From Candidatus Babeliales bacterium (GTDB lineage Bacteria; Babelota; Babeliae; Babelales; JACPOV01), in NCBI GenBank assembly GCA_036260945.1, contig DATALT010000002.1:940529-1004528 (forward strand): DNA of 64,000 nucleotides. The letters run 5' to 3'. The position numbers and the translations under genes were made by a program. A model generated the notes under the pieces. The model saw only the letters and a list, made by a program, of their open reading frames with translations. It did no database searches and had not been told where the DNA came from. How positions within the stretch are numbered: the first letter of the stretch is position 1; every line of letters begins with the position of its first letter. Shown one piece after another: positions 18,301 to 26,578 of the stretch.

Positions 18301-19609
18301 TGAAGGAAAAGGCTGGGTTGGTAAAGTTCAAGGTCCTGATTTTAGTATTGGCCAATGGTATCATATGCGCGCAACACTTTCCGGCAAAACAATAGAAGTT
18401 CAAGTATGGAAAGACGGCGAAGCACCAAATGAATCACAATCATTTGATATTTCACCAACACCGCAAAAAACTTTGGGTGTAATTTCTTCAGGAGCTTCGA
18501 TTGAATATCAAATCATCTTGCCAACGATAACTCCCCAAACTGTTGCCGCACTTCGCCCTTCCGGCGACCTTGGGCTTCAACCAGAAAAAGAACGCGAAAG
18601 CAAAGCACGCATTCAATTGGCCTCATTACTTTCTCCTTCTCTGGGCTCTTTAAACTTACAAGCTGCACAACGAGAATTAATTCTAAGAGGTCTCTACATT
18701 TATAATACGAATGCAACAAAGCTTTTAGATCAGCAGAAAAAATCGCTTGTAGATTATGTGGTATTGGGGCAAGCAAACTTTAATCAAGAAGGTGGAACGA
18801 CTGTTACCAACATTGGCCAATCACCATCAGATGCCCTTCAGCCAGGCGCGCCCGATCCTGTTGTAGTTAGCTTAATAACTCAGAACGCGTACGATAAAAA
18901 TGGAAAACATATTGCAACATGCCCGAATGTCCTTGACTCACTCACTCAAGTTCATGGCCAGCTTCCTGATGCATTAACGGTACAAATAACGAACCTACGT
19001 GAGCAATATTCGGCAAATCAAACAGCTCCCTTTATGTTCGGTTCTCTATCGCTGCAAGCAACGAGCGCAGATGATATTGTTCAAGGTCACTTTATTTATA
19101 AAGGAATTTCACCACTGCCAGAATTAAAAGATAAGCAAGGTGCAGCGGTTAAAAATAGCCAAGGAACGCCGCTTTATGATTACTTCTTGATGAAGAGCCG
19201 CGATGGCATATTAGGTGTTCCTTATGATCCTTCGATTAACACCATACGCAGTTTAGTTTCAGGCTATGAATACAATAAAGGAAGCAGCACGCCAACAGGA
19301 GCACATTATCGACCAATGCTCTCTTCGTATCAGCAAAATAACGGTGCACTGCCTGTAACACTTCTTAATAGCATTAACGCTTCGATCACGTTCTATCAAC
19401 AAGTTGCAAAACAAGAAGAGGCACAATCTGGCTCATCTCAAACAACAACAGCACAACCAGTTACTACTGGATCTGTTGCAAATCCATCGGGTGGCTATAC
19501 CGGAGCTCCAAGCGGAACACCGCAACAGGTGACTCAAGGTTCAACTGAACAAAGTATACAAGAACGCCAGGAACAAGCGGGCGGGGATCAATTATCAATC
19601 GGTGGGTAA
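15323..19609 (+). CDS. Giant exported protein of unknown function, third of three
   Basis: 1428 residues from the ATG at 15323 (GATGGG upstream; ATG 15317 is also possible). The signal peptide is KKKLLYTLLSLNMVSFLSAQ. Residues 40-440 are helical and unrecognised. About 446-720 is a long Ala-, Asp- and Val-rich amphipathic helical region (DFGSWLSGLWSDV, then many A-D-x-A repeats). About 722-752 is hydrophobic (LLVAAVVATDGLALPVLAM). About 925-1070 looks like a LamG/ConA lectin-like beta domain with W and Y spacing (GQWYHMRATLSG). The last 60 residues are Gly/Ser/Thr/Gln-rich. The amphipathic block would suit membrane contact. Confidence 0.68.
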   Translation: MKKKLLYTLLSLNMVSFLSAQHLPTPQSTAAAKITPQQALTNLQTRFDDTKAIAQALFNPVFPNSNPPKPNPYPTTSINERLVDAFYGPNGLKVDASLLIYIKNFYFFIEYITKLEYAALIAAYGDRQNLDTITLLEKKGWQGFIDAVVKKNGGDFTKLVSTIDSLNITPNFDDIKDTIVVSSWQNVVNTPFWKAIPVTLTMIRNSSFWQDYCKYAVTRSFLTDTSTLESVYQTELSIFRFIPNIEVAYYHPDFIQLRNSSEFNRLRLILTGNMRNRYIAQSKEWSHYIDPRTGTYNLIKIYENSLLFQKTNFYQLISLSDRKTLGELTQLALDKKLPFDPKYITQPLVQEKLQCLAMLKNLQAQTYYLFDSDHLDQTIAQLTNSKNLPEPSLLSYSVDDAIYLDDLDHIMQSYKNPEKLETMQKNAGLKLVMTSTESPDELVAVQDFGSWLSGLWSDVKQTGLDVWQGVQDFGKAAVDEAEVVGLNIASTFIGGTDPQAAQEFMTKSRQLQQEVAQEITNSAADAQNIISDTAKVATAAAYGAAGVVGSVFGAFDKHLGQDVEGLLDAQADLLIDYYADAGHEFVAEATGLVRLTVDAANYATTLVADTVIGAKTGDWSALGQDALNGIKNIAYDVVSSIIAVATFMIQSIVDQVKAMVKFAGYLVSIITDLTIDAFKAVFNGLASALSAFGVDNAVNPFEKTGDALENHRRLIEATVTTGLLVAAVVATDGLALPVLAMTVGPQAFQVVGGYQSDERTIAKKKEERDFVSNFQTYVSNNEIIAQNAKNSWADELDKKYNAQITNQERELGFYQNFMQDYFENMEQQMAYYLGGSLIPQITPDPNNNGLLTADVGTIYGFKTGAFNLNPSQGFPLYSAARKAFSQEIAVSPALAISDDDQKTATSSTPLKFWFNQKETIPLSEETQTVEIRWRAIYTLNMFYIGLYFGGEPIDFDAIKKSGAGPLDSGHLAKMIVFKKENKEDPVSLNLYEHEGKGWVGKVQGPDFSIGQWYHMRATLSGKTIEVQVWKDGEAPNESQSFDISPTPQKTLGVISSGASIEYQIILPTITPQTVAALRPSGDLGLQPEKERESKARIQLASLLSPSLGSLNLQAAQRELILRGLYIYNTNATKLLDQQKKSLVDYVVLGQANFNQEGGTTVTNIGQSPSDALQPGAPDPVVVSLITQNAYDKNGKHIATCPNVLDSLTQVHGQLPDALTVQITNLREQYSANQTAPFMFGSLSLQATSADDIVQGHFIYKGISPLPELKDKQGAAVKNSQGTPLYDYFLMKSRDGILGVPYDPSINTIRSLVSGYEYNKGSSTPTGAHYRPMLSSYQQNNGALPVTLLNSINASITFYQQVAKQEEAQSGSSQTTTAQPVTTGSVANPSGGYTGAPSGTPQQVTQGSTEQSIQERQEQAGGDQLSIGG

Positions 19610-19651
19610 CTACAAGAAAAAAGACATTTCTTAAGATAGGATAAAAATAAA

Positions 19652-19734
19652 GGGGGCATTAGCTCAAAGAATTTTTATCTACAGCTAAGAAGGAATTGTA
19701 GTAAAAAACCGAATACCCATGAACTAATGCCCTC
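19652..19734. repeat. Imperfect inverted repeat of about 16 bp enclosing a structured 50-nt loop
   Basis: The arms (about 19651-19666 and 19720-19735) match at 14 of 16 positions; both differences still pair as G-U in RNA. A second inner stem, CTACA/TGTAG, lies near 19679-19700. The arm CATTAG(C/T)TCA resembles a tRNA 5' end but no D, anticodon or T arm fits. It could be a structured RNA, a terminator on the reverse strand (followed there by a T-rich run) or a tiny mobile-element relic. Confidence 0.5.
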
Positions 19735-19884
19735 TATAAACAGCAGTGCATCTAACCATACTACCTTTAGAAGCCAACCTGCCATAGGAAGTATTTTTAT
19801 GTCTTTTCAAAGATCAACAATGTCTATTTTCGTACATTTGTTAACAAAAACAATAAAATAAATATAACAGATTTTGCAACAACA

Positions 19885-19915
19885 AAAAAGGGGGCTATTT
19901 TAGCTGCTTTTTTCG
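19885..19915. terminator. Bidirectional terminator between convergent genes
   Basis: A short GCTA/TAGC hairpin is flanked by six A on the left and six T on the right, so it reads as a terminator on both strands. It lies between the giant exported gene and the reverse-strand glycosyltransferase. The rest of the 358-bp gap (19610-19967) holds the inverted repeat above and A/T-rich DNA with no gene I can support. Confidence 0.6.
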
Positions 19916-19967
19916 ACTACCGTGTTTATTTTTTATAAAAACAACAATATTGCAACAAATGCGCAAC

Positions 19968-20996
19968 TTAGGACGATTTGGCAAATTTTACTGGCAAACG
20001 GAAATTGATCAGAAGAAAAAAGAACCATATAAAAGAGAATATTATCGATAGTAAGACAAACTGTAAAAATGAGACCTTATTCAAAACAATCGCTAGAGAA
20101 CTCAAAAAAAGTCCTAAAGAAAGAGAAAAAACGTATAATAATATGTTAAATTTTGTCCATCCATTTTGCCGCAGGTAAATTGAGAAATGATCCGGGCTTG
20201 GTTTGTAAAAAGGAATGCCTTTATAGGTGCGGACAACAATTAATGTTCCCACTTCTAAGAGCGGTATTGCTAAAATAATTGCGGGAGCAATAAAGGCAAA
20301 TGGGTTGTAAATACTCCAAGTCTGCAAAAAAGGAACAATTGCCAAAACTCCGCCAATAAAAAGGGACCCTGCATCACCTAAATAAATCGTTGCAGGTGGT
20401 TTGTTATACCATAAGAATGCAACAACAGGACCTATAAATGAAGCCAATAAAAAAGCGACTTGCCATTGCTGGCTCATGCACGCAAAAATAAAGAAAGCTG
20501 TCGCCGCGCTTGCCGCCGTAGAACACGCAAGCCCATCCATAACATCAATGAGATTAAAGGCGTTAACAATAGACAAAATCCAGAGCATTGAAAGTGGAAT
20601 GCCCCAAAAGTTATTCAGAAAAAAACTTTCTTTTAAATAAAGGCCGGAGCGAACTAAGCAAAATGCAGCAATAAACTGCCCGGCAAATTTTTGGTATGGC
20701 TTTAGATTTATTAAATCATCGATGAGGCCAATAAAGAGCAATAACGTTGCGCCCACGATTAGAAAAATAAGTCGATTATCAAACGAAAGTGTAAGAGCCA
20801 AAGAAAGAATAAAGCCAACATAAACAGCAACGCCACCAAGATATGGAATTGGCTTTTCGTGTTTCTTGATTCGACCATCAGGTACGTCTAAAACACCTAA
20901 TTTAAACGCTATTGATGAAAAAAGTGGAACTAGGTAGAGAGTAAAAAGAAACGATGTGAGAAACGCGAAAACCAGCTTAACTACTATCAGCTCCAT
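19968..20996 (-). CDS. Polyprenyl-phosphate sugar-1-phosphate transferase (WecA/TagO/MraY superfamily)
   Basis: Integral membrane enzyme that puts a sugar phosphate onto the undecaprenyl-phosphate carrier. It has 342 residues with about ten membrane helices. Family motifs are YLGGVAVY, the DD pair in GLIDDLINL, NAFNLIDVMDGLA and YLGDAGSLFIGG, and a cytoplasmic loop with SPDHFS where WecA/TagO enzymes have their His motif. The form of these motifs fits GlcNAc-1-phosphate transferases (WecA/TagO) better than MraY. It would start O-antigen-like or wall polymer synthesis; the glycan genes at 59.6-64 kb could depend on it. The substrate cannot be read from sequence. It is the last gene of the nusA-infB direction. 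Confidence 0.88.
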   Translation of the reverse strand: MELIVVKLVFAFLTSFLFTLYLVPLFSSIAFKLGVLDVPDGRIKKHEKPIPYLGGVAVYVGFILSLALTLSFDNRLIFLIVGATLLLFIGLIDDLINLKPYQKFAGQFIAAFCLVRSGLYLKESFFLNNFWGIPLSMLWILSIVNAFNLIDVMDGLACSTAASAATAFFIFACMSQQWQVAFLLASFIGPVVAFLWYNKPPATIYLGDAGSLFIGGVLAIVPFLQTWSIYNPFAFIAPAIILAIPLLEVGTLIVVRTYKGIPFYKPSPDHFSIYLRQNGWTKFNILLYVFSLSLGLFLSSLAIVLNKVSFLQFVLLSIIFSFIWFFFLLINFRLPVKFAKSS

Positions 20997-21090
20997 GGTG
21001 CCCTCTCTCTTTTGGCCTTAATTATTTTTTCAGGTGTTCATCATAGCAAAAACCTGTAGAAATACCTAGGCGGCACCATGCAAAAAAAAG

Positions 21091-23157
21091 CTATTTAGTA
21101 TCCGGTATATCGATATAGCATTCAACGCGATCATCAACTTCCCACTCGTTGAAACCATCGACTAGGAAGGCAAATTCAAATCCAGCATGAACTTCTTTTA
21201 CCGATTTTCTATCGCGTTCTAGCCCGCGAATTGGTCCTTCAGCGACTTTCTTCTTACCGCGCCATACTGCAACGCGAGCATCTCGAACGAATCTACCTTC
21301 TTTTACATACGAACCGGCAATGACGCCCACATTTTTGATGTCGAATACTTTGCGCACAACCGCTTCGCCAATTTTCTTAGCTACCATTTTTACCGGAGCT
21401 GCTTTTTGCAGTTGGGCTTCAATATCTTCAAGAAGCTTGTAGATAATATCGTACAAGCGAATCGATACTTTTGTTTTTTGCGCAGCAAGAGCGGCGCTTG
21501 GCTCGACTTTTACATGCAAGGCGATAATTTGCGATCGAGTATCGGCTGCAAATTCAATATCGCTTTCTGTGATATTGCCAACACCTGCAGCGATAATCTG
21601 AAATTTTTCATCCATCTTTTCGGATACTTTTTCCAAAGAAGTAATAAGCGCTTCTTGCGTGAGCATACTGTCGGTTTTAACAATGAAGTTTATGCCCTCT
21701 CCAGAGAAAACTTTTTTGGCAAGAACAGGCTGAATGCCCGTAGAGCGACCGTCTCTCACTTTTTTATACTCAGCTTCGGAAATAACTCTAAACACATCAC
21801 CTGCTTGAGGCAGCTCAGTAAGGCCCCCTACTTGAACAGGAACAGAAGGCCCCACTTTTTTGAGTTGATAACCGTAAGAATTTACTAATGAGGTTACCTT
21901 GCCAACCAAAGTACCTGCAATGAAATAATCACCCAGGTGCAATGTTCCATCGCGACAAATAACAGTGGCGACTGGCCCGCGCCCTTTTTCTTGCTTCGAC
22001 TCTAAAACAAAACCTTGTGCAGGTCTGTCTTCCTGCGAACGAAGATCCATAATTTGTGATTGAAGAACTATAAGCTCTAGAAGCTGATCAACGCCCTGCC
22101 CCGTTTTTCCAGAGATTGGAACGATAACCGTTTGGCCACCCCATTCTTCAGGAACAAGATCGTAGCGCGCTAAATCGCGTTTTACAACTTCAAGACGCGT
22201 TTTATCTGCTTTATCTATTTTATTAACCGCCACAATAATCGGCACTTGTGCTGCTTGCGCTGTCTTTAATGCTTCGACTGTTTGCGGCATGACGCTATCA
22301 TCTGCTGCAACAACGAGTACTGCAATATCAGCGATATTTAAACCACGTCCGCGAATATTTTTAAAAGCTTCATGGCCTGGAGTATCTAAGAAAATTAAAC
22401 CACCCTGCGGCGTTTCAGCTTCATAAGCGCCAAGATGCTGCGTAATACCGCCCTTTTCTCGGGATGCAACGCGAGTTTTACGAATAAAATCAAGCAACGT
22501 TGTTTTGCCGTGATCTACGTGACCAATAATCACAACAATCGGTTTGCGTGAATGCTCGCCTTGAGTTGCCGGACTTACTCTTTGTTGCACATCTCTTTTT
22601 TCGACTTTAGGAGCAACGACAGAAAAACCAACTTGTCTGGCAATGGATTCAATCATTTTTTCAGTAAGCAGTTGATTTTTTGCGCACACTATTCCCTGGC
22701 GAAGGAGCATGATTATCAGCTCGCTCGCAGGTTTTTTAATTTTTTCAGCCAACTGGCCCACGGTCATAGGAACAGCAACTACTTCGATCGAGCTCATTGG
22801 CTCTTCGGTAACTCTAGTTGCCACTTTTTGCTCAGTGAAAACACGAGGAGCTTGAGGGCGTAAAGCCGGCGCTTCTTTTGTTGGTTGTTGTGGCGTTTCG
22901 ATCTTTGTTGCTTGAGGTTTGTCAACCCTTGATTGAGTATGCAATGCTGCCTTTTCGTCTTTTGATGGCACTTGTTTTGGTGCCGATTCTAAATTTTTCT
23001 TTTCAGTAACTTTTTTATTGAGAAAATCAATTGCTTCAGGAGATAGCGCAGCCATGTGGCTCTTGACCTCAAAGCCCTTGGTCGCCAGTTCAGCTATCAA
23101 CTCTTTGTTTGAAACATTGAGCAGCTTTGCAAACTCGTACACTCTCATGGATTGCAT
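21091..23157 (-). CDS. infB: Translation initiation factor IF-2
   Basis: GTPase that places initiator fMet-tRNA on the ribosome. It has 688 residues. The N-terminal IF2-N helical domain is seen at 1-55 ([20 protein letters not shown]), then a charged linker, a second IF2-N-type domain (about 125-180), and the G domain from about residue 210 with [17 protein letters not shown] and NKID. Domains II-IV follow to the end ([26 protein letters not shown]). It lies 29 bp after nusA in the classical nusA-infB order. Confidence 0.98.
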   Translation of the reverse strand: MQSMRVYEFAKLLNVSNKELIAELATKGFEVKSHMAALSPEAIDFLNKKVTEKKNLESAPKQVPSKDEKAALHTQSRVDKPQATKIETPQQPTKEAPALRPQAPRVFTEQKVATRVTEEPMSSIEVVAVPMTVGQLAEKIKKPASELIIMLLRQGIVCAKNQLLTEKMIESIARQVGFSVVAPKVEKRDVQQRVSPATQGEHSRKPIVVIIGHVDHGKTTLLDFIRKTRVASREKGGITQHLGAYEAETPQGGLIFLDTPGHEAFKNIRGRGLNIADIAVLVVAADDSVMPQTVEALKTAQAAQVPIIVAVNKIDKADKTRLEVVKRDLARYDLVPEEWGGQTVIVPISGKTGQGVDQLLELIVLQSQIMDLRSQEDRPAQGFVLESKQEKGRGPVATVICRDGTLHLGDYFIAGTLVGKVTSLVNSYGYQLKKVGPSVPVQVGGLTELPQAGDVFRVISEAEYKKVRDGRSTGIQPVLAKKVFSGEGINFIVKTDSMLTQEALITSLEKVSEKMDEKFQIIAAGVGNITESDIEFAADTRSQIIALHVKVEPSAALAAQKTKVSIRLYDIIYKLLEDIEAQLQKAAPVKMVAKKIGEAVVRKVFDIKNVGVIAGSYVKEGRFVRDARVAVWRGKKKVAEGPIRGLERDRKSVKEVHAGFEFAFLVDGFNEWEVDDRVECYIDIPDTK

Positions 23158-23186
23158 ATGTCCTTAATTGGAGTAAAAATTATTAC

Positions 23187-24254
23187 TTATTCGATCGTAC
23201 CATTAGACTCATGGCCTAAGTCAATACCATGATCACGGGTTCTTTCACCCTGAACGAGATTCAGATTAAGACCAACAAGTTGCGACGCCAATGCAATGTT
23301 TTGGCCCATCTTTCCTATAGCGAGCGATCTTTGATCTTCATCAAGCCACACTTGAGCATTTGATCCGTCAACAACCTCAACACGGCTTATTACCGCAGGT
23401 TTCAGCGCATCGGCTATCATATCATCAACAGACTCGCGCCAAGGGATAACGTCAATTTTTTCACCGCCCAATTCCTTGAGGATTGGCTTAATGCGGACAC
23501 CGCCAACACCAACGCAGGTGCCAACCGGATCAATATTCTTATCGTGAGAAATGACAGCTACCTTGGTTTTATACCCGGGAATACGAACTATCTTTTTAAT
23601 CTCAACGATTTTTTCAAAAATTTCAGGAATCTCTAGCTCAAAAAGGCGACGTACAAAGTCTGCAGACGCACGGTCCAAGATGAGTTGATAGTCATTGCGA
23701 GGTTCTTCTAAAACGTCCTTTAAAAGGGCGCGGATAGAATAGCCAACAATGCATTTATCGGTTGGGAGCGAAAGAGAATTGGGTAAAAAGGCTAGGGAGT
23801 CGTCCAACTTGAGGGACATGCCATTGCGCTCGCATTTGTGTATCGTGCCATGAACGATCGTGTCTTTGCGGTCTTTGTATTCGTTGAAAACAGCAGCTGC
23901 TTCAACGCCACGAATTTTTGTCGCTATAACTTGCTTTGCGCGCAAAATTTCAATGCGTCCAATTTTTCCATCAAAGGGAACTACTAGGTCCGTTCCTAGT
24001 TCTGCTTCAGGGTTTATTGCCCTTGCTTTTCTTAGGGAGATCTCGGCATCGTCATCTTCAACGGTTGTTACTACTTTTTTCTGAACCCTGGTCTCAATCT
24101 CATCCGTTTTGCGGTTATATGAAACCTGAAAAACAAGATGCGGAAACCGCTTGTTGTAAGCAGCCAGCAATCCATCGCAAATAATTGAGCCTAAAAGAGT
24201 TCGGTCGAGGCCTTTTTCTTCTACTAGCTCCTCGATGACCTGAGAAAGTTTCAC
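23187..24254 (-). CDS. nusA: Transcription termination/antitermination factor NusA
   Basis: RNA polymerase-binding factor controlling pausing, termination and antitermination. It has 355 residues: N-terminal domain, S1 domain (about 110-180, IVHGTIHKCERNG) and two KH domains (GTCVGVGGVRIKPILKELGGEKIDVIPW and the second near SLAIGKMGQNIALASQLVG). It lacks the C-terminal acidic repeats of E. coli NusA, as in most bacteria. The start is GTG at 24254; an ATG two bases upstream is out of frame and stops at once. AAGGA precedes it. No rimP is seen upstream. Confidence 0.97.
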   Translation of the reverse strand: MKLSQVIEELVEEKGLDRTLLGSIICDGLLAAYNKRFPHLVFQVSYNRKTDEIETRVQKKVVTTVEDDDAEISLRKARAINPEAELGTDLVVPFDGKIGRIEILRAKQVIATKIRGVEAAAVFNEYKDRKDTIVHGTIHKCERNGMSLKLDDSLAFLPNSLSLPTDKCIVGYSIRALLKDVLEEPRNDYQLILDRASADFVRRLFELEIPEIFEKIVEIKKIVRIPGYKTKVAVISHDKNIDPVGTCVGVGGVRIKPILKELGGEKIDVIPWRESVDDMIADALKPAVISRVEVVDGSNAQVWLDEDQRSLAIGKMGQNIALASQLVGLNLNLVQGERTRDHGIDLGHESNGTIE

Positions 24255-24274
24255 ATGATTCCTTATGATCCAAA

Positions 24275-24303
24275 ATTTTACAGTGCATTTACGAGTCTAG
24301 CAA
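24275..24303 (-). promoter_or_regulatory. Probable sigma-70 type promoter of the nusA-infB operon
   Basis: On the reverse strand the -35 box is TTGCTA (24298-24303), the spacer 17 bp and the -10 box TAAAAT (24275-24280). It is about 20 bp from the nusA GTG, leaving a very short leader with AAGGA. Confidence 0.55.
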
Positions 24304-24410
24304 AAAATTAAGAAAATGAAAGCATGTGGGGCACTTTCTTTTGGCTGACTATCATATTGTTATTTAATATAAAAGTTCTTTTCGTAATAGTAATAGGCAA
24401 CCCCTAAAAT

Positions 24411-24519
24411 TGTGGATAACTTTGCTCGTTTTTTATCAAATAGCCCTGCTGGAAGGGACACCTGGGGACCAGTCGATTGTGGATAACCTGTGGATAACCT
24501 GTGGATGGATTGTGGACAG
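24411..24519 (-). repeat. Left DnaA-box array (reverse orientation)
   Basis: Perfect TGTGGATAA at 24411, 24478 and 24489, with degenerate copies at 24500 (TGTGGATGG) and 24511 (TGTGGACAG). The last four are spaced exactly 11 bp apart, about one helical turn, so DnaA would bind on one face. Confidence 0.85.
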
Positions 24520-24630
24520 CTTTCTGTTTGTTGGCAAGTACACGAATGGCTAAGTATTTCGGATGGGCTATGCTTGAGATGTGCCAGTAGATGTGGGTTT
24601 TTTTGGGTATACCTCATTTTTTGGGCGCAC

Positions 24631-24672
24631 TTATCCACAGGTTATCCACAACTTATCCACAGGTTATCCACA
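24631..24672 (+). repeat. Right DnaA-box array (forward orientation)
   Basis: Four perfect TTATCCACA copies at 24631, 24642, 24653 and 24664, each 11 bp from the next. Together with the left array they make a large inverted arrangement centred near 24575. Confidence 0.88.
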
Positions 24673-24979
24673 ATTTCTGCGTGTATTATTTTGATAAGCA
24701 CTTAAATGCACTTGAACTCGTAGTCAACCGTGGCTTTCGGGGCGTTTGGCCGCTCTTTGTTCGCCCCACGTGCTCGTTGATTGGGGGGTTGATAGCAATC
24801 CGAAATCCGCTTAGGGTGTGCCCTTTTCCCGCATGATTTACTTGGTGGTTTTTGCTATTGATGTTCTTGCGGCGGCGCAGGGCCTGGTTTTTGCAGATAT
24901 CATTTTATCTAATTAGAAATAAAAAAAGATTTTAATCTAGCAGTGCGCCTTGGGTTTAATTATGTGCGCATCAAAAGGG

Positions 24980-25009
24980 TTGGGCTACCGCGCCATCACG
25001 GTAGCCCAA
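24980..25009 (-). terminator. Hairpin terminator after the C11 peptidase gene
   Basis: A perfect 11-bp stem (24980-24990 with 24999-25009) with an 8-nt loop lies 10 bp past the stop of the reverse-strand gene. On that strand CCCTTTTG follows, a weak T-run. It would also insulate the origin from transcription. Confidence 0.65.
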
Positions 25010-25019
25010 GAAAATTATA

Positions 25020-26528
25020 TTATTGCCCGGCAAGGTACGTTGTGAGGAAATTAAACCACGCATTCTTTGAGGCGAATTTTGTCCGATGATACGAATTGTG
25101 GAGGCCTCGCTCCGGAAAATAGATCGATATGCCTTTTGCCTGGTTAAGATTTTTGCCCGTCGCGTTGGCAATTACAACGCCATTAATAATAGCCAAGCCA
25201 TCTTGCAGGTGCTTTCGCAGAATCATTGCGGCCGCTCTTCCTTTTTGTTCGTCTCTAAATTTAAATAGATGAAGATTTGCAAGAAGATTTGAATAGAGGT
25301 GGTGTTGATCCAGATAGCTTGGTTCATCGAAGTGTGTACAGAGGAGTTTGTGCCGTGCCGATTTTATCACATCTCGAACTGCTGTTCCGTGTTGCAGTGT
25401 GAGGCATTCTGTTAGCAGCAGGCCTACGAAATGAACATTTTGTTCGAGCGCGCCCAGTTTATCAAGGTAGAGCGCCGATTGGGTGTAATCGTTAGTGATT
25501 GTGTTATAGGTTTGTTCATAGGCGCTGACAATTTGTTTGGCATACGCAAATGGATTGAGCGATTGCTCAACGACCGGCGAAAGAATTCGGCGATAATCGT
25601 ATCCAGGGCCGAGAACAACTTCTTGAGAGCTTACCATTATTTGTGAATAATCTTTGATAATATTTGCAACTTCAAGCATCGACATTAAACAAGCGTCGAA
25701 GGCGACAATTGCAAATTTTTTCCCACCCATGAATCGTTGCGTAATTTCTTTCAGTGCGCGTTCGAGACCTTGGTTTGAGATATAGTGGCCGGTGATATCA
25801 TCAAAGCATATTGCGCGCGGATCGTTGTCTTGCGTTGCTTGTACAAAATCTAAGAATGGAATGGTTCGATCTAGCTCGATGAGTTGTGTTTCGGGATTGA
25901 AATAGAAAAGCTGGACAGGATTAATGCTTCGCGGTCTGCCAATATCTATGATCCCTGTTCCATGATTCCAGAGGATTAACATATAGTTATGTGCAGGATA
26001 GTTTTGAATCGCCCATCCGCAAAAATCTATGAGCGTTTCTGGCGATCCGCTGTCCATTCGTTGAGTCGCGGGATCGTTTTGGTTTTTTACAATTAATTTA
26101 TCGCGTTCAATGTAATAGCGCTTGGTAACTTTATTGTGCGCTCCTATCACGGTATCAAGTTGTGTAATCAAGTTAACGCGTGCATTAGAGCCAACATCCG
26201 ATTGTTGTTTTAGGTTTTTACGTGCATATGGCGCTAAATCGTTTACTGCCGCCATATAGGTCATAATCGTCCATTCTTTAGGGACGCGTTTTTGATTTTC
26301 GGTAATATGCTGATCTGGCGATGCTGCAGGTAATTCCAATCCTGCCGGAGCATTTAACGCGTGTATTGCTCTGGTCGCCGATGCGATCGGTTTTTTTTGT
26401 TGTTCTAAATTATTTAATGGAATTCTGGCGTTAAAAGAGATCGCGTTCGTTGTATTTGCATGCGTGAATTGATGTGCCGCGAATAAAATAAAAAAAACTA
26501 TGTGTGAAGAGTTAAATACCTTTTTCAT
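25020..26528 (-). CDS. Exported clostripain-family (C11) cysteine peptidase
   Basis: 502 residues with a signal peptide (SSHIVFFILFAAHQFTHA). The C11 hallmarks are EWTIMTYMAAVNDL at the domain start (about residue 84), YMLILWNHGTG with the catalytic His, and FAIVAFDACLMSMLEV with the catalytic Cys, followed by SSQEVVLGPGYDY. C11 enzymes (clostripain, distant kin of caspases and gingipains) cut after basic residues and are often secreted. Given its signal peptide, this one probably acts outside the cytoplasm, on envelope or host proteins. It stands next to the putative origin, 50 bp downstream of the comEC-like gene on the same strand. Confidence 0.9.
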   Translation of the reverse strand: MKKVFNSSHIVFFILFAAHQFTHANTTNAISFNARIPLNNLEQQKKPIASATRAIHALNAPAGLELPAASPDQHITENQKRVPKEWTIMTYMAAVNDLAPYARKNLKQQSDVGSNARVNLITQLDTVIGAHNKVTKRYYIERDKLIVKNQNDPATQRMDSGSPETLIDFCGWAIQNYPAHNYMLILWNHGTGIIDIGRPRSINPVQLFYFNPETQLIELDRTIPFLDFVQATQDNDPRAICFDDITGHYISNQGLERALKEITQRFMGGKKFAIVAFDACLMSMLEVANIIKDYSQIMVSSQEVVLGPGYDYRRILSPVVEQSLNPFAYAKQIVSAYEQTYNTITNDYTQSALYLDKLGALEQNVHFVGLLLTECLTLQHGTAVRDVIKSARHKLLCTHFDEPSYLDQHHLYSNLLANLHLFKFRDEQKGRAAAMILRKHLQDGLAIINGVVIANATGKNLNQAKGISIYFPERGLHNSYHRTKFASKNAWFNFLTTYLAGQ

Positions 26529-26578
26529 CCTACCCCCTTAATAATTAGTTCAAGTCTACGTGAGATCGAGCGAAGAGC

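Larger units (their letters stand above)
24355..24960. other. oriC: Putative chromosomal replication origin (oriC)
   Basis: Seven perfect copies of the 9-mer TTATCCACA (either strand) and two degenerate ones occur in 262 bp. They form two arrays pointing at each other, separated by about 110 bp. AT-rich stretches that could unwind flank the arrays (24355-24400 and about 24900-24945). The 765-bp gap has no credible gene. Sampled lines show C exceeding G on the + strand to the left and G exceeding C to the right, regardless of gene direction, as expected when crossing an origin. dnaA is not in this window. Between about 24730 and 24890 the DNA is noticeably more G+C-rich. Confidence 0.82.

Noticed and set aside
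19652-19734. Possible tRNA gene (GGGGGCATTAGCTCA at one end, complementary acceptor at the other)
   Set aside because: No D arm closing sequence, no anticodon arm of the right size and no GTTCRA-type T loop can be placed.
24411-24672. CRISPR array or plasmid iterons
   Set aside because: The repeats are 9 bp with 2-bp spacers and match the DnaA box exactly; there are no cas genes and no rep gene nearby.
24360-24836. Small reading frames in the origin region on both strands
   Set aside because: They run through the DnaA-box repeats, have no ribosome sites and encode Cys/Trp/His-rich sequence of no plausible family.
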